The notes under the pieces are model-generated. The model did no database searches. It was given only the letters and a program-made list of their open reading frames with translations, and was not told the origin of the DNA. Made by a program: the position numbers and the translations under genes. A stretch of DNA of 46,878 nt, taken from an uncultured Blautia sp. Lineage in GTDB: Bacteria > Bacillota > Clostridia > Lachnospirales > Lachnospiraceae. The stretch's first letter is position 1, and every line of letters starts with the position of its first letter. Of the stretch, positions 26,753 to 34,229 are shown one piece after another. The stretch spans positions 1-46,878 of the forward strand of contig CALWHD010000046.1 of assembly GCA_944380235.1 (NCBI GenBank). The letters run 5' to 3'.

Positions 26753-26781
26753 TTGACACTGTTTTCTATTTCTCTTAATAT
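26753..26781 (+). promoter_or_regulatory. promoter of the LysR-MFS unit
   Basis: Perfect -35 TTGACA (26753-26758) and -10 TAATAT (26776-26781) with 17-bp spacer. Transcription should start near 26788, leaving a leader of about 90 nt. Confidence 0.75.
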
Positions 26782-26879
26782 GAGAATACCCGGGTCAAAA
26801 CCCCTTCCGACATCTGCTCTGGATTTACAGTCATGAAAGTATGTCGAAACGAAAACCAAAATATGGAAAGGACTTTAAG

Positions 26880-27773
26880 ATGGACATCAGTTTTGAGCTT
26901 TACAAAGTATTCTATTATGTAGCCGTCACCCTCAGTTTTTCTGAGGCATCCCGGCACCTTTTTATCTCCCAGTCAGCCGTAAGCCAGTCCATTAAATCTC
27001 TGGAACAGAAACTGGGACATCCGCTCTTTGTTCGCAATACAAAAAAGGTTTCCCTGACACCAGAAGGAGAATCTCTTCTGCGTCATGTAGAGCCTGCGGT
27101 GAACCTGCTTTATGAAGGAGAAAATCAGATTCGAAATTCACCTTCCTTAAAAGCCCCCCTCCGCATCGGAGCCAGTGACACCATCTGCCGCTATTTTCTG
27201 GTACCTTTTTTCAAAAGGTTTCACAGGGAGTTTCCCGACATCCGTATCCGGGTCATCAACGCTACCTCCGGCGGATGTGTCTCCCTTCTTCAGAACAACC
27301 GGGTAGATTTTATTGTTGCCAATTATCCCAATCCCGGGCTGACACAGAAAGATTCTTTTTTTGTTATACAGGAATTTCAGGATATTTTTGTCGCGGGAAA
27401 AAAGTATTTTAATCTGGAAGGTAAAACACTTTCTCTTTCCCAGCTTACCCGTTATCCTGTTCTCATGCTGGAAAAGGACAGTGCCACAAGCCAGTTTATA
27501 CACCAGCTTTTTACAAAACACGGTCTGTCCCTTTCTCCTGAAGCAGAGCTTTCCAGCAATGACCTGCTGCTGGACCTGGCGCGGATCGGGCTGGGGATCA
27601 CTGTGGTCCCGGACTATGTGCTGGAACACCGCAGCAAAGACTTCTACAGTCTCAGAATACGGGAGAACATTCCCAAAAGAAAGCTGATACTTGCCTGCAG
27701 CCCCCGGATTTCCTCCTCCCCTGCGGCACAGAAGTTTCTTCACTACTTTCTTTCTGAAGAAACCGGACTGTGA
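26880..27773 (+). CDS. LysR-family transcriptional regulator
   Basis: Ligand-responsive regulator, likely of the MFS gene that follows. 297 residues. The N-terminal winged HTH reads FELYKVFYYVAVTLSFSEAS with the recognition part QSAVSQSIKSLEQKLG and wing PLFVRNTKKVSLTPEG. Residues 90-297 are the periplasmic-binding-like effector domain (LRIGASDTICRYFLVPFFKRF). The ATG at 26880 has AAGGA 7 nt upstream; an upstream in-frame start at 26841 lacks one. Effector unknown. Confidence 0.92.
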   Translation: MDISFELYKVFYYVAVTLSFSEASRHLFISQSAVSQSIKSLEQKLGHPLFVRNTKKVSLTPEGESLLRHVEPAVNLLYEGENQIRNSPSLKAPLRIGASDTICRYFLVPFFKRFHREFPDIRIRVINATSGGCVSLLQNNRVDFIVANYPNPGLTQKDSFFVIQEFQDIFVAGKKYFNLEGKTLSLSQLTRYPVLMLEKDSATSQFIHQLFTKHGLSLSPEAELSSNDLLLDLARIGLGITVVPDYVLEHRSKDFYSLRIRENIPKRKLILACSPRISSSPAAQKFLHYFLSEETGL

Positions 27774-27826
27774 TCTGCAGCACAGTATCCGGATTTATAT
27801 TTGCAAAACCAAAGGAGACCTTATTC

Positions 27827-29002
27827 ATGAAACTGACAGCAAAACATACTATTTACAGCTGCTACATGGGTTATGTAACCCAGGCTGTTGTAAACAATCT
27901 TCCGCCACTTTTATTTCTTACTTTCCATAACCAGTTCGGTATTTCTCTGGACCGTATCAGCCTTTTGATCACAGTGAATTTCTTTATTCAGATCCTGGTG
28001 GATTTTCTCTCTCCCGGAATCATCAAAAAAACTGGATACCGAAAAGCGGCGCTTTGCTCTTTTCTCGTAACGATCATCGGACTTACGGGATTTTATTATC
28101 TTCCCTTTGTCATCAGTCCTTACCTTGGAATACTCATCTGTATGGCATTCAATGCTGTGGGCGGCGGTATCTTAGAAGTCATCGTCAGTCCCATGGTGGA
28201 GGCATGTCCGGGTCAAAATAAAGAAGCCCGCATGAGTATGCTCCATTCTTTCTACTGCTGGGGACATATGGGTGTTGTAATTTTATCCACTGTGTTCTTT
28301 ACCACAGCAGGCATTGGCAACTGGAGGGTACTTCCCGCGCTCTGGGCACTGGTTCCCGCGGGTACTTTCTTCCTTTTTACCAGGGTTCCTATTTACAGTA
28401 TTCCCGGGGATGATGAAGAGACCAGACCATCGGTCAGTATTTTTCGCCAAAAGTCTTTCTGGATTATCTTTTTCATTATGATCTGTGCCGGAGCTTCCGA
28501 ACAGGCAGTCAGCCAGTGGTCCTCCATGTTCGCAGAAGATGGCCTGAAAGTTTCCAAAACTGTGGGGGATCTGCTTGGTCCCTGCTCCTTTGCATTTTTC
28601 ATGGGGTTAAGCCGTCTGCTTTACGGACTGAAAGGGGAAAAGCTGAATATCATCCGCTCCCTAAAGGCGACCAGTCTTCTGTGTGTGGCAGGCTATCTGC
28701 TCACCTCCCTGTCCCCCATCCCTCTGCTCTCCCTGGCAGGATGTGCTGTCTGCGGGTTCTCGGTAGGGCTGATGTGGCCCGGTTCCTTCTCCCTGGGAGC
28801 CCTGATGTGCAGAGGCGGCGGTACTTTGATGTACGGCATGTTTGCTCTTGCCGGCGATGTAGGCTGTTCTGCCGGTCCGGGGCTGGTAGGAATCATTTCC
28901 CAGATATCCGGTAAAATGACCGTGGGTATATTTACCGCCATGGTATTTCCAGTACTGCTGCTGATCCTGGTTTCTGTCTTAAGATCACAGAAACAGCCTT
29001 AA
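27827..29002 (+). CDS. major facilitator superfamily transporter
   Basis: Twelve-helix secondary transporter in the cytoplasmic membrane. 391 residues. Long hydrophobic helices alternate with short loops; the region FNAVGGGILEVIVSPMVEAC in TM4-5 and the GHMGVV turn resemble the FucP/YcxA-like sugar or drug transporter groups, but the substrate cannot be named. The ATG at 27827 has AAAGGAG 9 nt upstream; an in-frame ATG at 27770 overlaps the LysR gene and would add a non-hydrophobic 19-residue leader. 53 nt after the LysR gene, so probably co-transcribed with it. Confidence 0.88.
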   Translation: MKLTAKHTIYSCYMGYVTQAVVNNLPPLLFLTFHNQFGISLDRISLLITVNFFIQILVDFLSPGIIKKTGYRKAALCSFLVTIIGLTGFYYLPFVISPYLGILICMAFNAVGGGILEVIVSPMVEACPGQNKEARMSMLHSFYCWGHMGVVILSTVFFTTAGIGNWRVLPALWALVPAGTFFLFTRVPIYSIPGDDEETRPSVSIFRQKSFWIIFFIMICAGASEQAVSQWSSMFAEDGLKVSKTVGDLLGPCSFAFFMGLSRLLYGLKGEKLNIIRSLKATSLLCVAGYLLTSLSPIPLLSLAGCAVCGFSVGLMWPGSFSLGALMCRGGGTLMYGMFALAGDVGCSAGPGLVGIISQISGKMTVGIFTAMVFPVLLLILVSVLRSQKQP

Positions 29003-29006
29003 AAAA

Positions 29007-29058
29007 CCCCTGGTCAAACTCGGAAAGCTTTCTCGTATTTTCTGAGTTTGACCAGGGG
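29007..29058. terminator. strong hairpin after the MFS gene
   Basis: CCCCTGGTCAAACTC (29007-29021) pairs perfectly with GAGTTTGACCAGGGG (29044-29058), 15 bp. The run of six A before it makes a T-tract on the minus strand, but the plus strand has no T-run after it (TTCTGCC). For the MFS transcript it would work as a 3'-end-protecting hairpin or weak terminator. Confidence 0.6.
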
Positions 29059-29110
29059 GTTCTGCCTCTGGATCCGGAACGATTTCAGCAGATCTCTTCC
29101 ATTCCCTCTC

Positions 29111-29139
29111 TTGTATCGAAATGTGAAAAGTAGTATAGT
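29111..29139 (+). promoter_or_regulatory. promoter of the TetR-type gene
   Basis: TTGTAT (29111-29116) and TATAGT (29134-29139) with a 17-bp spacer, about 65 bp before the coding start. Confidence 0.5.
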
Positions 29140-29205
29140 ATAGCAAAAATAAACTTTCAAGATAAAAACAGATTACTGTGACAAATAAAGGAGAATTGTT
29201 GGCAA

Positions 29206-29787
29206 ATGGGAAGAAAGCCCACCTCACACAAACTTGTAAAGGAATGTATCTATACCGCTTTAATGCTTTTAATGGAAAAGCAGGATTATGAAAAAATCAC
29301 GATCACGGACATCACTCGGCGTGCCGGCGTTTCCCGGATGGCATATTATCGTGTTTATCAGTCCAAAGATGATATCATCAAAACCCACATGGCTGACGTA
29401 TTTGATCAGATAATCGACCAGGCAAAAAAGCAGGAATTCTCCACAGAAGAGGAATTTTTCATCTGTTTTTTCTCAACCGTACAACAAAATACCCCTCTTT
29501 TTATCAATGCCCTCAAAGCCAATCTGCTGGAATTTATGTGGCGGAAAATGAAGGAGTACGGAATTGCTCTATTTACCGCATTTTATCAGCCCACTGCTGA
29601 TGCTGTCTTTCTGAATTACAGGGTCTGTTTTTTTACGGGTGGGTTTCTCCACATTACCAAAGAATGGCTGGAAACAGGAATGAAGGAAAGTGTGGAGACC
29701 ATGGCCCAGATTTCCTGCTGTATTGCTGAAACAGTCAAAGAAGGTCACTCAAAAGTAAATTTTGTTACAAATTATCCCCAAATGTAA
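29206..29787 (+). CDS. TetR-family transcriptional regulator
   Basis: Small-molecule-sensing repressor. 193 residues. N-terminal HTH: IYTALMLLMEKQDYEKITIT, then DITRRAGVSRMAYYRVYQSKDDII, the usual second and third helices with Tyr-Tyr. The C-terminal half is helical and divergent and gives no ligand hint. AAAGGAG lies 12 nt upstream, a long spacing, but no other in-frame start is near. No TetR-type palindrome was found close by. Its target may be the divergent-order neighbours or a distant gene. Confidence 0.85.
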   Translation: MGRKPTSHKLVKECIYTALMLLMEKQDYEKITITDITRRAGVSRMAYYRVYQSKDDIIKTHMADVFDQIIDQAKKQEFSTEEEFFICFFSTVQQNTPLFINALKANLLEFMWRKMKEYGIALFTAFYQPTADAVFLNYRVCFFTGGFLHITKEWLETGMKESVETMAQISCCIAETVKEGHSKVNFVTNYPQM

Positions 29788-29805
29788 CATAAGTGGAATG
29801 GCTTA

Positions 29806-29835
29806 TTGACAGTATGAAAAAAGATATATTATATT
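29806..29835 (+). promoter_or_regulatory. promoter of the riboswitch-controlled phospholipid gene
   Basis: Perfect -35 TTGACA (29806-29811) and -10 TATATT (29830-29835) with an 18-bp spacer. The predicted start, near 29842, falls just before the riboswitch. Confidence 0.75.
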
Positions 29836-29844
29836 CTTTGTAAG

Positions 29845-29978
29845 TAAAAGGGAGTAACTGGCACAGAGGTGTTTGCGGTGTCGTCAGTACGATGAACTCT
29901 TCATCCGTACCGCAATGAAACAGTGAGACTTTTATTGCTGCAGACGAAATAAATGCAGCGATAAAGGTCTCTTTTTTT
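29845..29978 (+). promoter_or_regulatory. yybP-ykoY-type (Mn2+) riboswitch with terminator
   Basis: Aptamer signs in order: P1 TAAAAG (29845-29850) with CTTTTA (29929-29934); the conserved AGGGAGTA loop; P2 ACTG (29857-29860) with CAGT (29921-29924); P3 TTGCGGT (29873-29879) with ACCGCAA (29909-29915); and the hallmark GTCGTCA (29880-29886), then GTGAGACTTTT. The 3' half of P1 is shared with a 17-bp terminator, 29925-29941 with 29955-29971, followed by seven T. Ligand-stabilised P1 would therefore prevent termination, an ON switch, as known for this Mn2+ class. The usual targets are Mn2+ exporters and P-type ATPases; here it precedes a cardiolipin synthase gene. Confidence 0.85.
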
Positions 29979-30015
29979 ATCCGGCAGGAAATCAGACACG
30001 TGGGAGGGTTACTTT

Positions 30016-31432
30016 ATGGACAAAAGAAACTTCATAAAGAACAGTAAAAGCGGTATCAAAAGAATCATTTTCAGCCGTACTTTTATTGTCGTACTTCTTT
30101 TGCTTGTACAGGCAGTATTTTTATTTCTGATCTTGGGAATACTGAAAGATTATTTTTTCTATTCCTATTGGGGTACAGTACTGATCAGTGCCGTTACCTG
30201 CATTATCATTGCCAACCGCAGGGGAAATCCCAGTTACAAGCTTTCCTGGATGTTCCTGATTCTTCTGCTTCCTGTATTCGGAATTCTGTTCTACATCTTC
30301 GTAGAAACCCAGAGAGTTCCGAAAATTATTAATAAAATGCTGGATATGCGGCGGCTGTATATTACAGAATATGGCTCTCAGGATCTTGAAGTTTTCCACA
30401 GTCTGGAAAGATCCAGCCCTGAAACAGCCAATCTCTCCCGCTATTTATATAAGGAAACCCATTTTCCCGTATATCAAAATACGCAGATCCGATACTTTTC
30501 ATCCGGCGAAGCTTTTTTTCCTGAACTGGTAAAATGTCTGGAAAGTGCTGAATCCTTTATTTTTATGGAATATTTTTCTTTTGCAGAAGGAAAAATGTGG
30601 AATACTATATTGGATATTCTGAAACGCAAAGTAAAAGAGGGGGTAGAAGTCCGCTTTCTGTATGATGGAACATGTTCCTTTAAAATGCCCTACAATTACA
30701 GCAAACAGCTGGAATCCTGGGGAATCAAATGTCATGTTTTTAATCAGATACGTCCTGTACTGTCAACGGTACAGAATAACCGGGACCATCGGAAAATCAC
30801 TGTAGTAGACGGCCGCATTGCCTGTACCGGAGGCATTAATCTGGAAGACGCCTACATCAATGCAGAAGTCCGGTACGGATACTGGAAAGATACCGCTGTC
30901 ATCCTTCGGGGCGATGCCGTAAAGAGTTTTACCTTTATGTTTCTGCAGTCCTGGAACCTTTATAAAAAAGTTCACGTGAAAAGTTACGAAAAATATTTTC
31001 CCAGGTCTTGACAATGAGATGGTCACTGCTCTGACTTATGCCGCAAGGCGGGGCATAGATGTAAAAATTATCATGCCCGGCATTCCCGATAAACCTTACG
31101 CTTTTGCAGTTGCCAAAACTTTCTATCCCCAGCTTCTGGAAGCCGGTGTAGAAATTTATCAATTTATTCCCGGATTTTTGCATGCAAAAAGCTTTGTGTC
31201 GGATGATGAGAAAGCTGTGGTCGGCACCATCAATCTCGATTACCGCAGCCTTTATCTTCACTTTGAGTGCGCTGTCTTTTTCTGTGAGATGGATACCGTT
31301 CTGGACGTAGAACAGGATTTTCAGAACACCCTGGCCCAGTGCAGAAAAATAACTCTGGAAACCTGCAGAAATGAAAAAATCACCACAAAAGTCTATGGAC
31401 GTGTTCTGCGGCTTATCGCTCCGCTTATGTAA
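30016..31432 (+). pseudogene. cardiolipin synthase, disrupted by internal deletion and frameshift
   Basis: Cardiolipin synthases join two phosphatidylglycerols in the membrane using two HKD motifs. The first part (30016-31011, 331 residues) has two N-terminal transmembrane helices and HKD motif 1 (HRKITVVDG, His258). It stops at TGA after FPRS. The second part (31019-31432) continues in another frame as DNEMVTALTYAARRGIDVKI and holds HKD motif 2 (HAKSFVSDD) and the conserved tail. Compared with intact homologues about 50-60 residues between them are missing, including the DSP..E..Y..I stretch, so this is a deletion plus frameshift, not only a base error. Neither part should be active alone. 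It lies directly behind the Mn2+-type riboswitch. Confidence 0.85.
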
Positions 31433-31459
31433 TACGTTTTTATCAGAGGAGGAATTATT

Positions 31460-31534
31460 GTGGCAGATATATTCCGAGCTGAGCTCTCTTTAGATCCCTT
31501 TGCAGAGTTTTACACAGATGCGCTTGTGCCATAA
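31460..31534 (+). CDS. possible 24-residue ORF with strong ribosome-binding site
   Basis: A GTG at 31460 has AGGAGG (31447-31452) 7 nt upstream and opens 24 codons, VADIFRAELSLDPFAEFYTD... ending at TAA 31534. A near-perfect site before a short frame could mean a real small protein, a leader peptide, or the remains of a decayed gene. The composition is acidic and unlike a signal peptide. A second frame, 31538-31654 (38 codons, starting MAVKKSPIFH), ends by overlapping the start of the phospholipase-D-like gene but has no clear ribosome-binding site. Confidence 0.3.
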   Translation: MADIFRAELSLDPFAEFYTDALVP

Positions 31535-31650
31535 AAAATGGCTGTCAAAAAATCTCCCATTTTTCATAAACTGACCAATGCATTCTGGTGTACGGCTCAG
31601 TATGATACAGGTATAGACAAAGGTTTTCTGACGAATGGAGGAATTGTGTT

Positions 31651-33075
31651 ATGAAAAAACAAACTGATCTGAGAATTCAACGTCTGCCTTTAAAAAGAAT
31701 TTTCTTTTTCCTGCTTCTTCTCTATATAGGGGCACTCATAATTCCCTATGTTCCACATAAAAAAGTTTCTGATTCTTATAAAGAAAATTTTGCAGGCAGA
31801 TCTTTTTATAACAATGGGAAAGGTACTGAACGTACCGCTTATATTGACGACAATATGGAGGCGCTGAAATACCGTCTCCGCATGATCGAAGAGGCAGAAG
31901 AAGAAATCATCCTTTCCACCTTTGATTTTCATGCAGATCAGGCTGGAAAAGATATTCTTTCGTCTCTCCAAAATGCCGCTGACAAAGGTGTATCTGTCAA
32001 AATCATTGTGGACGGCATCAGCGGTCTTATGGACATGAAATGGAATCCCTGGTTTCATGCCCTTGCTTCTCATGAAAATGTCAAAATTAAAATTTACAAC
32101 CCTGTCCATCTGCTGAAGCCCTGGAAAATACAGGCACGGCTCCATGACAAATACTTGATCATCGATGAAAAAATGTATCTGCTTGGAGGAAGAAATACAA
32201 CAAATCTGTTTCTTGGAAACTATTCTTCTTCTAAAAACATCGACCGGGAACTTTTTGTATATGAAACAGAATCTTCCGGAAAAACTTCCATTCATCAGCT
32301 TCTCGATTATTTCAGTCATGTCTGGAATCATCCTGCGAGCCAGGATTTCTCCTGCTGCAGCTCCTGGAAGAAGGCTGAAGAAAAAAGTGCAGCACTGAAG
32401 ATCCACTACGAGCAGCTGAAAAATACATATCCGGAATGTTACCAGGACTGGAACTGGGAATCCTGCACCATGCACACCAACCGGATTTCCCTTCTCTGTA
32501 ATCCCATTTGTCCCTCCAACAAAGAACCCTGGATGTGGTACTCTCTCCATCAGCTTATGATGCAGGGAGAGCAGATAACCTTATATACACCTTATATCAT
32601 CTGTGGAAAAGAAATGTACGAAGATCTGTCCGCGCTGAAAGAAAAAGGGATTCGTCTGGAGATCATCACCAATGACGTTTCAAGCGGAGCAAATCCTTGG
32701 GGATGTACAGATTATCTGAATCAGAAAGAAAATATCTGGGAAACAGGCGCCAAAGTTTATGAATTTATGGGGAAGCATTCCAGCCATACCAAAGCAGTTC
32801 TCATAGACAGCCGCATGAGCATCGTAGGTTCCTATAATCTTGATATGAGAAGTACCTATCAGGATACTGAACTAATGCTTGCTGTAGACTCTCCTGAATT
32901 AAATTCCATAATCAGGGAAGAAGCGGAAAAAGATAAAACCTGCAGCAGAACCATGGAAGAAAACGGTTCCTACTTCTATGGGGAAAATTATATTCCACGA
33001 GAGATCAGCCTTGGAAAACATATTTTCTATGCTGTTCTCCGAATCCTTACCATACCTCTGCGCAGGTTTTTATAA
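31651..33075 (+). CDS. phospholipase-D-family (cardiolipin-synthase-like) membrane protein
   Basis: Two-HKD protein of the phospholipase D superfamily, likely a phospholipid transferase or hydrolase at the membrane. 474 residues. One N-terminal transmembrane helix (about 14-35) follows a basic stretch. HKD motif 1: HDKYLIIDEKMYLLGGRN (His165). HKD motif 2: HTKAVLIDSRMSIVGSYN (His379). Both are complete. Between them is a Cys- and Trp-rich stretch (CCSSWKK; NWESCTMHTN) not typical of cardiolipin synthases. AGGAGG-like GGAGG lies 10 nt upstream. Close behind the broken cardiolipin synthase, it may share its transcript and take over its role. Confidence 0.88.
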   Translation: MKKQTDLRIQRLPLKRIFFFLLLLYIGALIIPYVPHKKVSDSYKENFAGRSFYNNGKGTERTAYIDDNMEALKYRLRMIEEAEEEIILSTFDFHADQAGKDILSSLQNAADKGVSVKIIVDGISGLMDMKWNPWFHALASHENVKIKIYNPVHLLKPWKIQARLHDKYLIIDEKMYLLGGRNTTNLFLGNYSSSKNIDRELFVYETESSGKTSIHQLLDYFSHVWNHPASQDFSCCSSWKKAEEKSAALKIHYEQLKNTYPECYQDWNWESCTMHTNRISLLCNPICPSNKEPWMWYSLHQLMMQGEQITLYTPYIICGKEMYEDLSALKEKGIRLEIITNDVSSGANPWGCTDYLNQKENIWETGAKVYEFMGKHSSHTKAVLIDSRMSIVGSYNLDMRSTYQDTELMLAVDSPELNSIIREEAEKDKTCSRTMEENGSYFYGENYIPREISLGKHIFYAVLRILTIPLRRFL

Positions 33076-33197
33076 GATTTATAAAACCGGAATGGGAACT
33101 CCCCTGGAAGAAAAGAAAAGATAATTATTTTCTGATACGGAACGCCTATAAATATTTTTCACAGCGCCGTGAAAGATTCCTGGATACAGGCTTTTCT

Positions 33198-33614
33198 TCA
33201 GTTCTGTCCCAGTTTTTCAACGGTCTCTCCCAGCCAGAAAAGCAGGAAATGCACCAGTAGAAAAATTATTGTTTTCCCACTGGCATATTCCAGCAAAAAG
33301 CCGGTTATACTCCAGCCTTCTCCGTGAATACCTTCATACACCATCACACTTGCAGGAAGCACCAGCGTCACCAGGAAGGAACAGAAAAACGCTGTTCCTA
33401 TCCTGCCCCTCCTGCTGCCTGCCTCTGTCCTTCTCTGTACTTCTCCTCCGATCAGATATACAATGACCGCCCAGAGCACCAGCCAGATCACTGCAAGAGA
33501 TAGCAGCAAAAACAGCACCAGGGGAAATGCCAGAAGCAAAAAACTCCCCACTGCCAGACATCCGAAATAAATCCAGAATGGCAGCAGTGTCCTGATCCAC
33601 ATTCTGATTTTCAT
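33198..33614 (-). CDS. small membrane protein, unknown function
   Basis: 138 residues from the chosen start. Four hydrophobic segments, about 8-30, 30-58, 74-96 and 108-130, separated by a basic loop (EVQRRTEAGSRRGRIGT). Not recognised. An upstream ATG at 33653 has no ribosome-binding site, while the ATG at 33614 has AGGAG 7 nt before it. No catalytic motif seen. The gene faces away from the phospholipase-D-like gene, and no clear terminator separates the two ends. Confidence 0.6.
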   Translation of the reverse strand: MKIRMWIRTLLPFWIYFGCLAVGSFLLLAFPLVLFLLLSLAVIWLVLWAVIVYLIGGEVQRRTEAGSRRGRIGTAFFCSFLVTLVLPASVMVYEGIHGEGWSITGFLLEYASGKTIIFLLVHFLLFWLGETVEKLGQN

Positions 33615-33741
33615 CTTCTCGCTCCTCATATTTCCATCCAGAATTTCTTCCATTCTACACTAAAAGAAGAAAAACAAAAACCGATTCCGGCACTTTGACC
33701 GGATCCGCATCTGCTCAGTTCATACAAAAGAATCCTTTTAA

Positions 33742-33801
33742 AAAGAAAAAGCCGGAACCGAAAAAAGAAACATCTCCCTCTCCTGTTCTGGCTTTTTCTT
33801 T
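33742..33801. terminator. terminator after ridA
   Basis: AAAGAAAAAGCCGGAAC (33742-33758) pairs with GTTCTGGCTTTTTCTTT (33785-33801), 17 pairs with one G-U; the A/T-rich stem base gives T-rich 3' ends on both strands. Confidence 0.75.
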
Positions 33802-33839
33802 CCGCTTTTCAGCTTCCAGGTACTTTTTTCACAGCACCT

Positions 33840-34211
33840 CTAGACTTCCGCAATGGCTTCCACTTCACACAGCACATTCTTCGGCAGTGTCTTCACAGCA
33901 ACGCAGGAGCGCGCCGGCTTTCCTGTGAAATACTTTCCATATACTTCATTAAACGCGCCGAAATCATTCATATCTGCCAGGAAGCAGGTGGTCTTTACTG
34001 TCTTTTCATAGCTGCTTCCCGCTGCTTTTAAAACTTCGCCCAGATTTTTCATCACCTGTTCTGCCTGCTCCTCAATAGTCTTTGCCTCAATCTCTCCGGT
34101 AGCCGGATTGATGGGAATCTGGCCGGATGTGAATACCAGCCCGTTTACTTCCATTGCCTGGGAATAAGGACCGATAGCTGACGGAGCTTTTTCTGTACTG
34201 ATCATTTTCAT
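33840..34211 (-). CDS. ridA: RidA-family enamine/imine deaminase
   Basis: Hydrolyses reactive 2-aminoacrylate and other enamines released by PLP enzymes, protecting enzymes such as those of branched-chain amino acid metabolism. 123 residues, standard length. Family marks: APSAIGPYSQAMEVNGLVFTSGQIP, the Arg in GKPARSCVAV that binds the substrate carboxylate, and the Glu in CEVEAIA. Cytosolic trimer in the family. 18 nt downstream of the helicase gene, so likely co-transcribed. Confidence 0.95.
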   Translation of the reverse strand: MKMISTEKAPSAIGPYSQAMEVNGLVFTSGQIPINPATGEIEAKTIEEQAEQVMKNLGEVLKAAGSSYEKTVKTTCFLADMNDFGAFNEVYGKYFTGKPARSCVAVKTLPKNVLCEVEAIAEV

Positions 34212-34229
34212 AATGTAATTCCTCCATTT

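Noticed and set aside
28985..29227. 80-codon minus-strand frame after the MFS gene
   Set aside because: It crosses the long hairpin and the TetR gene promoter and has no family signature.
31690..32550. 286-codon minus-strand frame opposite the phospholipase-D-like gene
   Set aside because: The plus-strand protein has both HKD motifs in the same region; the antisense translation is low-complexity and unrelated to any family I recognise.
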